Source: Leptodactylus fallax
Lineage: Eukaryota; Chordata; Amphibia; Anura; Leptodactylidae
Assembly (NCBI GenBank): GCA_947044405.1
Contig: CAMRHE010000156.1
Span: 3,597,001 to 3,661,000, forward strand
Direction of reading: 5' to 3'
Length of the DNA: 64,000 nucleotides
Every line of letters starts with the position of its first letter. Position 1 is the stretch's first letter. The notes below the pieces were generated by a model, which saw only the letters and a list, made by a program, of their open reading frames with translations, searched no databases and had not been told where the DNA came from. A program made the position numbers and the translations under genes. Positions 1 to 9,837 of the stretch are shown piece by piece.

Positions 1-90
1 TCCTCTTTGAGCTCTTGTACGGGAGACGTGTACAGGGGCCCCTAACTCTTGTGAAAGAGTCCTGGGAAGGAGAAACAGCCATCCAAGGTG
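1..90 (+). pseudogene. Ty3/gypsy integrase C-terminal fragment
   Basis: The reading frame from the window edge gives FELLYGRRVQGPLTLVKESW, the signature seen just after the catalytic core of vertebrate Ty3/gypsy integrases (usually SPFELLYGRR.RGPL). Only this short piece is present; the rest of pol lies upstream of the window. The GPY/chromodomain tail expected downstream is missing, because LTR-like sequence starts about 70 bases later, so the copy is internally deleted. The family is clear; which gypsy lineage is not. Confidence 0.7.
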
Positions 91-159
91 TGCCAGTCGT
101 GCCCATGGCCCAAGTGCAGACGGCATGGGGTGCTGGAGGTGGGACCCAAGAAGGGGGTG

Positions 160-419
160 TGTCAAATGTATTACCTGTCAATGTATTGTGGAGGGATGGT
201 TTGGGGAAGCATAATCTCAGTCATTTGCCCAAGGTAAATCTTTATTTCCTTTTATTTTGGTGTATTGTATCATTGCCCTTTTGCTTGTATGTTTATGCTT
301 GATCATATTAATATTGTATATTTCTGTATATGCTATTAATTCATACCGACCCACTTGGGTTATTAAACATATAAAATTTATATCGCTCGTTCGTTTTATC
401 CTATGACCCGGTCTACTCA
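160..419 (+). mobile_element. Candidate short LTR following the gypsy fragment
   Basis: A purine-rich run (aagaaggggg, 148-157) directly precedes TGTCAAATG, as a polypurine tract precedes a 3' LTR. The segment is A/T-rich, contains a polyadenylation-like ttattaaac near 360, and ends around ctactca at 419. No second LTR or target duplication can be seen in the window, so the boundaries are inferred. Confidence 0.35.
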
Positions 420-425
420 CGGTGT

Positions 426-1104
426 GTGAGTGGGAGGTTAAGAAAGAAGTTTGATCGCAGGCGTGCCAGGCGGCTGGGCGAGGCGATATTCTTCACACTA
501 AGACTAACATCCTCTATTATCAGAACCTCCCACGCTCGTATACAAGACTTCTCCCGAGTTGCACCACTTCTCTGGAATGCTCTATCCCGGACTATTAGAT
601 TAACCCCCAATTTCAACAGCTTCATGCGTAAACTAAAGACATATCTTTTCAGACAGGCCTATCACAACTCCTAATGTAAACCCTTCTGTAGTTAGAATCC
701 CTAAAACATACCATCCTCTGTTCACGCTCCCGCATTACCTCACAGAATATGATGCCATATCAGACTAACTTTATATGTCCAGGCACCATCTGCACGTTAA
801 AGGACACGACTGATGATGGCTCATACAGCTTTATATATGTGTAAAGACAGTAACCTCTATTACAGAATTGTCTGACCATTGTACAAACAATGCTACATCT
901 GTTGCCACCTCTGCTATCTCCTGTGTCACACCCTCTACCTCATAGATTGTAAGCTCTTGCGAGCAGGGCCCTCATTCCCAGTGTGTGAATTGAATATTTC
1001 TTTGTAATGTATCTTTTTTGTCAGTACTTGAACCCTACAAATTGTACAGTGCTGCGGAATATGTTGGCGCTATGTAAATAAAAATGTATTATTATTATTA
1101 TTAT
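426..1104 (+). mobile_element. L2/CR1-superfamily LINE, 3' end
   Basis: The first 250 bases encode an 82-residue remnant with VAPLLWNALSRTIR and FMRKLKTYLFRQAY, the typical last residues of L2-type ORF2 (generic pattern PxLWNxLPxxIR...FKxxLKTxLF). The rest is 3' UTR: gattgtaagctcttgcgagc near 945 and tacagtgctgcgg...gcgctatgtaaataaa near 1040, a tail common in amphibian L2-like elements and analogous to the L2/MIR tail. It ends in an (ATT)n tract at 1087-1104. The reverse transcriptase is absent, as expected for a 5'-truncated LINE insertion. It abuts the CR1 fragment directly. Confidence 0.75.
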
Positions 1105-2200
1105 CCAATAGCCACCTGTATTTCATTATGTATATTAGCTGACTTTATTACCCTTTTATAGATTGTATTAAGCCCTTTATAATTCTCAGAGGCTAAAGCT
1201 GACCCTTCGGATTTATAAGTTTTAAATGCCTGTTTTTTATTGTTTATTGCCCTTTTAACCAGAGCTGTAAGCCATAGGGAGGTTATTTTAAGGCCTTTAT
1301 ACTTGTTCCCTATGGATATACATTTTGCTATATACTTGCTCAATGTAGCTTTAAATGTCTCCCACTTAACCTCTGCAACACTATATGACAATAGCTGTTC
1401 CCAGTCTATATTCTGAAGTGCAGCCCTTAACCTGGGAAAATTGTCCTTTTTAAAATTAAGGGATTTTGCCCTCCCAACCTTTGTTTGTTTTTTTTAACAA
1501 TTTAAATGGAATCTGATCAGATTATGGTCACTATTACCAAGGTTTTCTCCAACAGTGACATTTACAACAAATTCTGTATTATTAGAAATGATCAGATCCA
1601 GCGGAGCATCCCATCTAGTTGGATCTTCTACAAGCTGGACCATAAAACTGTCCTGCAACAAGTTGATGAATTTCCTCCCCTTTGGAGATGATGTAGAACC
1701 AAGACCCCAGTCAACATCCAGGTAGTTAAAATCTCCCATCAAGACCACCATAATTGCCTGTGCCGCCCTCTCAATTTCCTTATACAACTGACTAACTCCT
1801 CAGTTATGTTGAGTGGTCTATAGATTATAACAAAAAGCATTTTATCAGTGGTCACATCCTTATGCAATTCTACCCACAAGGATTCCACATCCTCACAATC
1901 TTCACCCACATTTTCAACCACATTTGCTTCTTTTACACTCACTGTCATACCACTTCTGACATACATACATACTCCACCTTCCTTCCTTTTAGCCCTATCT
2001 TTGCAAAACAGTGTAAAACACGGAATGTTTACAGCCCAGTCGTGTGAGGAATCTAGCCATGTCTCAGCCACACCAACTATATCAATGATTTCCTCCTGGA
2101 CCAGGGCCTCAAGATCCCCCAGTTTGCTTGCTGGGCTTCTGGCATTTCTGAACCCACACTTTAAATTGCCATCCAAGTTCACACATTTCCAGAAATGTGC
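1105..2200 (-). pseudogene. CR1-like LINE ORF2, endonuclease part only
   Basis: Read on the minus strand from about 2182, the frame opens with a CR1-type apurinic endonuclease: CGFRNARSPASKLGDLEALV, IDIVGVAETWL (the E of the AETW motif), EGGVCMYVR, and after a frame change near 1780 VVLMGDFNYLDVDW (the D-N motif) and NSDHNLI (the SDH motif). The linker before RT follows (KSLNF...LSYSVAEVKWETFKATL; AFKTYKSE). At least one frameshift and one stop (near 1494) break it. The fragment stops at 1105, just where RT should begin, against the (ATT)n tail of the neighbouring LINE. The CR1 assignment is strong from the layout; no active product is expected. Confidence 0.8.
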
Positions 2201-2372
2201 ATTCTTGAAGTTTAATGACCAGATTTGTCTATACTGTTCAGTTGCAATAAATGGATCTCCCTATCAACTATTCTAATCCCTACACCAGAATCCACTTCTC
2301 CATCCACCACAGTAGCCTGCCCCCTCTCAGATCTATCTACCCCTATATCTGCCTGGCCCTCCCCCTGCATTC

Positions 2373-3324
2373 CTAGTTTAAATGCTCCACCACCCCTGCT
2401 AGAATTCTTTCCCCCAGCATAGCAGACACCCTTCTTTTCAGGTTCAAGTTATATGTTGAAAACAGCTTGTATCCCAGTGAAAAGTCAGCCCGATACTCTA
2501 GAAACACAAACCCTTCTTTCCTGCACCAAGACTTGAGCCATGCATTATACTCCCTAAGCTCCCACTGCCTATTCTGTGTAGCGCATAGCGCATGGCACAG
2601 GCAGTATTCCAGAGAATACAACCTTGGAGGTCCTTCCCTTCAGCTTGGAGCCTAGTTCTGTAAAATTATTCTTAAGGAGCCTCCACCTACCATTTATTTT
2701 GTCATTGGTACCCACATGGACCACAACAGCTGCGTCCTGTCCAAACCCACCCCGTAATTTGTCCACCCATTCGACCACATGCCGAACCCTGGCACCAGGG
2801 AGACAGCAAACCATTTGGTTGAGGCGGTCCTAGCGACAAATTATTCTATCCGTCTTCCTGATTATAGAATTCCCTATAACCACTAACTGCCTTGCCCTAC
2901 CTACACTACCGTTCCCCCTCCGACTATTAGCTGGACTGTCCACCCGGCTGTTAGGGAGAACAGTATCCGTTAGGACTGCCATTTCTGACACTGATATCCT
3001 CACATCATTATGCAACTTGGGAATTTTGTTTGGATGAACAGAAACAGGAGTGATCTTTCCTTTTCCACCCCTTCTCTCTGTATTAACTCAGCTCCTTCCC
3101 TGGTCTTCCTGATGTCCTTCCAGCTCTCCAACCTCCATATCTAACCCACTGACTGGTTGCTCAGTGAGCAGCATGCTCCACTCAAGATTGTCAATCGCCC
3201 TCAGTGTTGCATTCTGCTCTTCCAGATCTCTAATTCGAGCTTCCAGATGGGCAACATGCTCACATCTGTCAAAGCGGTATTCACCATAGAACTCTTGCTC
3301 CAGTATTGCATACATACTGTGCAC
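2373..3324 (-). pseudogene. CR1-like LINE ORF1 with SGNH/esterase domain
   Basis: Minus-strand frames upstream of the endonuclease carry a coiled-coil-like start (HLEARIRDLEEQNATL, from 3324) then an SGNH-hydrolase fold: QLVVIGNSIIRKTDR (block I, nucleophile region), VRHVVEWVDKL, AAVVVHVGTND (block III), and KVVFSGILPV. This esterase-type ORF1 is characteristic of vertebrate CR1/L3 elements. The end of the domain is degraded: the usual D-G-L-H block is not recognisable, a stop lies near 2829, and the frame changes near 2600. Its position immediately upstream of the CR1 endonuclease on the same strand supports one broken element about 2.2 kb long. Confidence 0.75.
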
Positions 3325-3403
3325 TGAAGTAAATGGCCAAGTTTGCTATCCATTATCCAAATTATAATAAACAGTAAAGTAGTTAAATAAAGTAAGTTAC
3401 TTA

Positions 3404-3581
3404 TGCTAGGTTCACACTAGCATTCGGGTTTCCGTCCTTTGTGTCCGCTTGGGGACCAAAAGACAGAAAACCCTATCCGCCTAAAAAACAGTTACATGCA
3501 GAAATCCACGGACCCCACAGACTAAGCGGAATCTGGGAAGGAGTCTCATACGGAGACTCAGACACCAGTGTGAACCTAGCA
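3404..3581. mobile_element. MITE with 17-bp terminal inverted repeats and TTA duplication
   Basis: The left end tgctaggttcacactag is matched by the reverse complement of the right end (3565-3581, ccagtgtgaacctagca). The flanks are tta (3401-3403) and tta (3582-3584). A 3-bp TTA/TWA duplication is the PIF/Harbinger hallmark, so a non-autonomous Harbinger-type element is the best guess. The 178-bp body has no coding capacity. Confidence 0.65.
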
Positions 3582-3664
3582 TTACAGGCATGTTCACTCC
3601 TGCTTTTTAACACCGCTTTTTAACTCCACTTAGACCACAGCCACTTAGTGAAGCAAGCCCACAT

Positions 3665-4820
3665 CGAAATCTGAGGTATTGCATTGCAATGTCCATCCCG
3701 CCACTAGAAAGTTTATAGCTTTAATCTTTGACTTCCAGACGCAGAACCGCAATCTATTGCTAAACGTTCCAATCCTGACATTTATTGGAGGCCATGAATA
3801 TAAAGTTAGTCTTTCCACAGACGATATGTTACTTACAATCACCAAACCACTGATCACACTCCTGAACCATATCAACACTCACACACTTTGCGCAACTGTC
3901 GGGTCTGTGACTCAACACATTGAAATCTGAGATATTGCATTGCAATGTCCACCCCACCGCTAGAAAGCTTATAGCGTTAAAGTTTAGCTTCCAAACGCGC
4001 GAAAGGTATATTTCCTATCTTGGAATTAACCTTTGCAATTCTCTTGATAGTTATTTCCAATGGAACTATGCTACCCTCATCCCAAAGTTAATAAAGGATT
4101 TGACGAAATGGAACTATCCTTCCCTCTCCTGGTTTGGTGAAATGAACACTGTTAAAATGGTTAACCAAGAATCTTATATTATTTTTGTATCCATTCACAT
4201 CCACCTCCCTTGCGAGACTACAGAGAGAAATTTTTCGCTCTATTTGGACATACAGAAGGCCTTGGATACAGAGGCAGATTATGCACTTTCTTAAATGGTT
4301 AGGAGACCTGTCTGTCCCCAACCTTTATATGTATTATGTCTTTGCCAGATTCTCACAAATATGTTCCTTACACAATATTTTCCAGAATCGAGTCCCACCA
4401 CTACTTCTGCTTTTCTGTAATCCTCTTTTTCTCTCGGATTCTCCCCAGAGAACTTCACATCGTGGCGGCATGCCAGATATTGGCTCCGTAACGATTTCCT
4501 TCGTAGCAAGCGAGTGGTCAACAAAGAATATTTCACCCGCACTCATGCCCCCCACCTTCCGAGGTCCTCAGAACTCACCAGATATTTAATTTTTTGCTAA
4601 CTCTCACACCTGCCACGACCATCATTCAGGCTACTGCCTTCAAGAGACTCTTTATAGGGCTGCAGAGAGAGGTGCACTTTCTTTCATATACAGTGAGTTG
4701 AATTCCCCTCCACATTCCGTAAAGTTGAATTTCATGACAGTCTGGGAGTTTGACCTGGGGACCACCCTGACCTTAGATCAATGCAAGATTGTTGTACATT
4801 TACTAACAAAGGTACAGTAG
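3665..4820 (+). pseudogene. L1/Tx1-like LINE ORF2 fragment (end of RT and C-terminus)
   Basis: Scattered frames line up with the end of an L1/Tx1-type RT: EYKVSLSTDDMLLTITKP (normally ADD; here TDD), then YLGINLCNSLDSYFQWNY and a W..LSW.G....KM block, then fragments of the C-terminal region (KWLGDLSVPNLYMYY, and VWEFDLGTTLTLDQ near 4740). Multiple frameshifts are present. An 85-base segment containing tattgcattgcaatgtcca occurs twice, at 3665-3750 and 3922-4006, so part of the fragment has been duplicated in place. It is an old relic. Confidence 0.6.
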
Positions 4821-5346
4821 TTGGCACTTTCTCTCTTTATGAAGGCTCAGGGCTGTAGCTGGTCAGCTGGGCATATAGCTGAATTCTTTCTAGTAGGGTC
4901 TGCAGTGCACACTCAGCAGGTGTTGACCTCTTGCCTGTTAGCACATACCCTCTAACAGTCACTGGAGTCTCCACCCCTTAGCCTAGGCCAGTGATTGGCC
5001 AGGGATGTACCAAGTCCTCTAAAGACCATTACATAATGGGTAGCTGCAAAACATTACAATTAAAATGGAAAACACTTATGAAAAAAACTATATAAACAGC
5101 AATACATGAACACAACAAAATAAAATAAAACAGTTTAAGCAGTGTCCCCTGTGATGCTGCAGTAGTAGCCTCCCAGGGGTACACCCAGGGGCACAACTAT
5201 TGCAACCGCAGCTGGGCCTGGCAAACATCTCTGCTGCCTGTACAGTTACTGAACTCTACAGGTAGCAGAAATGCATGCTGATCTCTGCTGCAGCAGCTGT
5301 ATTGTGTTCTAATGGAAACAGTGGTCAGGTTATCACTCGTCATACC
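4821..5346. other. No recognised gene
   Basis: About 530 bases of A/T-rich non-coding DNA. Near 5186 caggggcacaactattg resembles a terminus of frog hAT-type repeats (cagggGCGTAACTA...), but no partner end was found. Nothing else is recognised. Confidence 0.4.
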
Positions 5347-6270
5347 CTTACTGCCAGGGTCGGACTGGCCCACAGGGGAACCGGTGAATCCACCGGTGGG
5401 CCCCCGAGCCCCGACTATTAGTCCTCATGTTGCCTATGCAGATGCATTGGTCAGGTGCCCGATCGTGATCCTGACCATCCTGATCGGGCCCCCGGCCAGT
5501 GTCGTAACGATCGTGGTCGCAGGGGGTGCGACCGCTACCGGGCTCGGCAGGGTATGGTGCCCATGGCCAGCTGGAGATGGCCGGTCCCCAGACCACTATG
5601 ATAGCGGTGGGGTAAATCCTGTTTCCCGACCGCTATACATACTGTTATTGAAATGGAGCCCTGGCATATTGCAGGCTCCTTTCCAATAGATGGCAGCCCA
5701 GGGGAGGTGACTGAAAATAATAAATACATATTCTCACCTCTCCTGGGCACAACGTTCTCTCCGGCGCTCTTCCATCATGTGACTGAGGCCTGTGATTAGG
5801 CCCCAGCAGTCACATGGGCGCGACTGCCTAATGACATCAGTGCGCCCCCACGTGACCGCTAAGGACCAATCACAGACCTCAGAAGCGACGACGGAAGAGA
5901 AAGGTGAGGCAAGGTGAGTATGAATGTTTGTTATTTTTAATCACCTTCCCTGGGCCCTCCGATTACTATACTCTGGGGTCTGAGGAGAAACCAGAGTATA
6001 ATAATAGCACCGAAGCGGAGGGAGGCTGTTGGGCGCATATAATACTATGTGGGGGCCACTGTGGGTATATAATACTGTTTGGGGGCCACTGTGGGCATAT
6101 AATACTGGGTGGGGGCCACTGTAGAGCATATAATACTGGGTGGGGGCCACTGTAGAGCATATACGCCATACAGTAGCTCCTTCACTGGTCCCCTATACCG
6201 TATGGGGACCATTGATGGGGCCATTATATTGTTGGGGGGGCAGTGATGGAGGCTAATAACCTGGGGTAAA

Positions 6271-6704
6271 TTAAAGGGGTTGTGCAGGATAACATTTTTT
6301 TTTTTTAATTACACCGGGACAGGCGAAAAAAACAAAACAAAAAAACCCCCCAAACTTTCTCTCCTGTCCCCAGTGTCTCCCAGCGTGCTTCGGTCCTGCA
6401 GTTCTGTTGTTTTCTTCCAGCTGAAGTTCCCTCTGCGCGTAACTACCAGTGATGTCACGTGACCCCTGAGGTCAATCAGCAGCATAAGGGAAAGGACCTG
6501 GGACGTCACAGCCAGTGAGGACTTCCAGCAAAAAAAAGACAGCGGAGCTGAGGGACCGGACTGTGCTGGGAGGACAACGGGTACAGGTGAGTATGTTTAG
6601 TATGTTTTTTTTTCTTTTTTTTGGGGGGGGGGGGGGTAGGGGGGATTCACCTCCCCCGGACTAATTATAAAAAAGAAAAAAATTATACTGGACAACCTCT
6701 TTAA
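6271..6704. mobile_element. TTAA-type MITE nested in the hAT element
   Basis: Begins ttaaaggggttgtgcagg and ends cctggacaacctctttaa-like (tactggacaacctctttaa), giving inverted ends of about 17 bp that include TTAA. TTAA-flanked elements belong to the piggyBac or Kolobok superfamilies; which one cannot be told from the ends. The interior has T-rich and G-rich homopolymers (6294-6305, 6604-6640) and no coding sequence. Confidence 0.6.
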
Positions 6705-6727
6705 AGTGTGGCACATTAGGGGGTATA

Positions 6728-7144
6728 TTAAAGGTTGTCCATGCATAATTTGTTATGGTTTATTCTCAGGATAGGCCATAGATACCTGATCTTTTCGGGG
6801 CTGACCCCGGACCGATCAGCTGTACGGAGCCTCTTCTGGTGCCCGTACTGTACACAATACAGGGCCAGAAGCAGAAAACTCTGTCCTCTGTGTATTAGCC
6901 GGGCACCTTCACTGCAACTCATCACTAATTGAAGTCAGTAGGAGCTGAGTTGCAGTGAAGATGTCTGACTGCTATACAGCGGATGGAGTTTTCTGCTTCC
7001 GGCCCTGTGTTGTGTACAGAACAGGCGCCAAAAGTGGCTCCGAACAGCTGATGGGGCCATGTGTCAGCCCTCTATCGATCAGGTATTTATGACCTATCCT
7101 AAGCTTAGGCCATAAAAAAGATTAACCCTGGACAACCCCTTTAA
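6728..7144. mobile_element. TTAA-type foldback MITE (near-complete palindrome)
   Basis: Starts ttaaaggttgtccatg and ends ccctggacaacccctttaa. The two halves are inverted copies of each other over most of their length: aggataggccatagatacctgatc (left) answers gatcaggtatttatgacctatcct (right), and the gggccagaagcagaaaac / gttttctgcttccggccc blocks also pair. Transcripts would fold into a hairpin with arms of roughly 190 bases. Nested in the same hAT element. Confidence 0.65.
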
Positions 7145-7321
7145 TATGCATAACACAGTTTAATGTCCCTCCCCCCACAGGATGTTAGCCCCCATCACTG
7201 CTCCCACACAATATAATGACCCCATCACTGTTCTCCATACAGTATGGGAGACCAGTGAAGAGGCCACTGTATGGGGGGACCAGTGAAGTGACCATAGACA
7301 AATTTGGCCCAGACAACTCCA

Positions 7322-7584
7322 TAAAAGAGGTTGTCCATAAACTGGAGCGACTACAGTGGCGGCCTCCAGGCAGGCATAAAAATAAGAAAATTAAAAAAAA
7401 AATTGGTCTTAGCGGTCACATGAAGTGCAGGACTCCCAGCAAGGAGTCGCCGGCATGAAACTGATTGGACAATGGCAGCGGACAATGGAGTGCGGGGGAC
7501 AGGCGAATAATTTATTTATTTTTTACTTTACACCTCCCGCCAGCCACATGGGTTGCTCAAATTCCTGAACAACCTCTTTAAAGG
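7322..7584. mobile_element. TTAA-type MITE, decayed
   Basis: Left end aaagaggttgtccataaac and right end ctgaacaacctctttaaa are inverted copies of the same terminus as at 6271 and 6728, with the left TTAA mutated. Non-coding. Confidence 0.5.
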
Positions 7585-8081
7585 ATTTATCCATCTTTCT
7601 AATATTGATGGCCTGTCCTTAGGATAGGCCATCAATATTACATCTGCGATGATACAACAGCCAGGACCTCTGCAGATCAGCTTTTCCAGGACAGTACGGC
7701 TACAGGTAAAGGTAATAATTCTAGGAGCCATGCTGTTCACTTGTCATACAGGGTGTAGCAGTAGGTTTAGGTAGTGCAGTCGTGCACATGGTATAGTGGG
7801 TGAGCAGCATGGCTCCTGACATGTTATTACCTTTAGCAGCCCTGTCTCAGTACCGCTGATCTGCCGGGGTCCTGATGGTGGGCCCCTAGAAACAATTCCT
7901 CTGGTGGGCCCTAGATATCCCAGTCCAACACTGCTTACTGCTGTCATGCTGGTGGAGTGAGGAAAGGAAGTTTTCGTGCTGGCTGCAGGCTCCATATCCA
8001 CCCCACCTCCTAGGTCCCATTTCCACCCCCCCCACACACACCGGCTTCCTGAGCCATTCATCAGATAGATTGTCATAAGTT

Positions 8082-8628
8082 TTAAAGGAGTATTCCATCA
8101 CATATTGTTTTATAGTGGCCATGTGATGTAATGTCCTATAGAAAAGAATGGGACACAGCTACATCACACGCTTGCTATAAAACAGACAGCCTCAGAAGTA
8201 AACAGTGAAGTGGTCATGATAGGGCTGGGTGATTAATTGAGCATTTTATCTTGATTGTGATTAATGAACAATTATTTTAGGCCACGTCCCCAGAGGCGAA
8301 TTATAATAAGGGGAGAAATAGGTTGTATCCCGCGGCCTGACGGCAAATAATTGCCCCTTTTTCCCCAATGTAATCTGACCTTGTAATTAGCTGTATTGGC
8401 AAGGGAAATAACAGGAGGTGAGTATGTGTTGGATGAACCTTGCGAGATTCATTGGTTATTTTTAGATTAATTGCCTAGTCCGAGGTCACAGCATTTGCAC
8501 AAGTGCCACAGCCCCTTCAAACAGCTGATCAGCAGGGGTCCTTGGTGTCCGACCCCTGCTAATCTCTTAATGATGACTTATGCTAAGGATAGTTCTTCAA
8601 TCACAATGAACTGGAATACCCCTTTATA
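8082..8628. mobile_element. MITE with ttaaaggagtattcca ends
   Basis: ttaaaggagtattccatc at the left pairs with ctggaatacccctttata at the right. Ends resemble the TTAA group but with a different inner motif. The body is non-coding and contains caaacagctgatcagcagg with an inverted partner in related copies. Confidence 0.5.
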
Positions 8629-9837
8629 GGGATATATCCACCTTTTGAAAATTAATGGCCTATTATTAGGATGGGAAGGGGGTCCAACTATTGGGACCTC
8701 CAGAGATCAGCTGTTTTTCAAGGCGCACAGCTTGTTTATATGGGGGGTGCTGCGCTGCTTCCTTGCCGTAGTCTTGATAACAGTAGTTGTGGGTGCAGAT
8801 CCTGTTAATAACAGTCAAACAAAATATACAGCTCACCACCTGTAGATATATTCAGCAGTCCATGTTAGTAATAGAAATGGTGCACGAAGACAGAAGGTCC
8901 TGGACATCTGGACCCAATGATAATAAACTGCATAGGTAAAAAAATTGTATTCAGCACCAAATCCAAGGCATATTAGTATAAAAAATAACTTTTATTTTTC
9001 CAATAAAAAAATCACTCCATAGGTTCAGTGGTTAGTAACAGCCTACGCGTTTCGGAACGATGTCCCTTACTCATGGCATAAATCACAAAACCAAATACAC
9101 AATATTTAAAAGCAAAAACAAAAAAAAAACAAAAAACCACACCTCTGGGAATCAGATGTCATCATTTAACTAATTAACACATCCCCACGATAGCATATGT
9201 CTGCAAACCCACACTTCCCCTCACTGAGTACAAAAAGAATATATCCACATAAATACATATTATGTCACACATATAATGAGTAAATATAAACACTCATAAA
9301 GAAAACATCAGATATAAGCATAAATAGCGTTAATGTCATTCAAAATATTTAAAAAAAAAAAAAAAAAAAAGAACAATAAAACACATCAACATTAACACGA
9401 TCATACGACTATAGCGCATAAACGTGTGCCCATGTATAATAAATTCACAAGAAAGAATTTTACCATTGTCCTTGAAAGAGCTAAATCTTGCCATAATCCA
9501 AGACCATTAAACACAGAAAATGAAACTAAACAACAAAACAATCATGTGACATATGGTCATGTGATGAGTCACATGACTATTCAGGGAAGTAAATACAAAG
9601 TATCTATGAGAAAGATCCACTCCTGTAGGATGATGCACAATCTATAGAAGTAGCCAGGAGGAAAACACCACACATATCAAAAACCGCTCATATATTATAA
9701 TCACATATCCCTGATTTGTTACCCAATATACCAAATTATACAGGAATACATATAAAATGCATTATATACCCTCCTAATCCAATAAATAAAAATTAATATG
9801 GTGACAGCATCACAGACGCATAAATATGAATAATAAG
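8629..9837 (-). other. Downstream non-coding region of the minus-strand PLE
   Basis: A/T-rich sequence with poly-A runs (9120-9135, 9352-9370). The part nearest the RT gene probably belongs to the PLE terminal repeat (PLTR), because a hammerhead-like motif sits at 9041-9077. The left part (8640-8830) looks like an unrelated MITE end. No gene is seen. Confidence 0.45.
9041..9077 (-). ncRNA. Hammerhead ribozyme relic in the PLE terminal repeat
   Basis: On the minus strand: GCC, ATGAG, a possible stem II (GGGA/TTCC), GAAA, the palindrome ACGCGT, A, then GGC. This matches the order of a type I hammerhead with minimal stem III, as known in PLE terminal repeats, but the first three core bases (CTG of CTGATGA) are missing and stem I is only three pairs. 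Probably inactive. Confidence 0.45.

Larger units (their letters stand above)
5355..7933 (+). mobile_element. Non-autonomous hAT element with perfect 8-bp target duplication
   Basis: The left terminus cagggtcggactggcc and the reverse complement of the right terminus (cagtgttggactggga) form imperfect terminal inverted repeats of the CAGnGTyGGACTGG type. Flanks are cttactgc at 5347-5354 and an identical cttactgc at 7934-7941, the 8-bp duplication expected of hAT transposases. No transposase frame is visible. The interior holds a G/C-rich part (5355-5700), a 4-unit run of about 32-bp repeats (6028-6160, gcatataatactg...gggggccact), and nested TTAA-type MITEs. A related copy lies inverted at 41766-44377. 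Confidence 0.85.

Noticed and set aside
1848..2276. Plus-strand 142-residue frame
   Set aside because: Antisense to the CR1 endonuclease; Ser/Thr/Pro-rich shadow.
5348..5689. Two overlapping 80-125-residue frames at the hAT left end
   Set aside because: They lie in the G/C-rich terminus, match no domain, and run over the terminal repeat.
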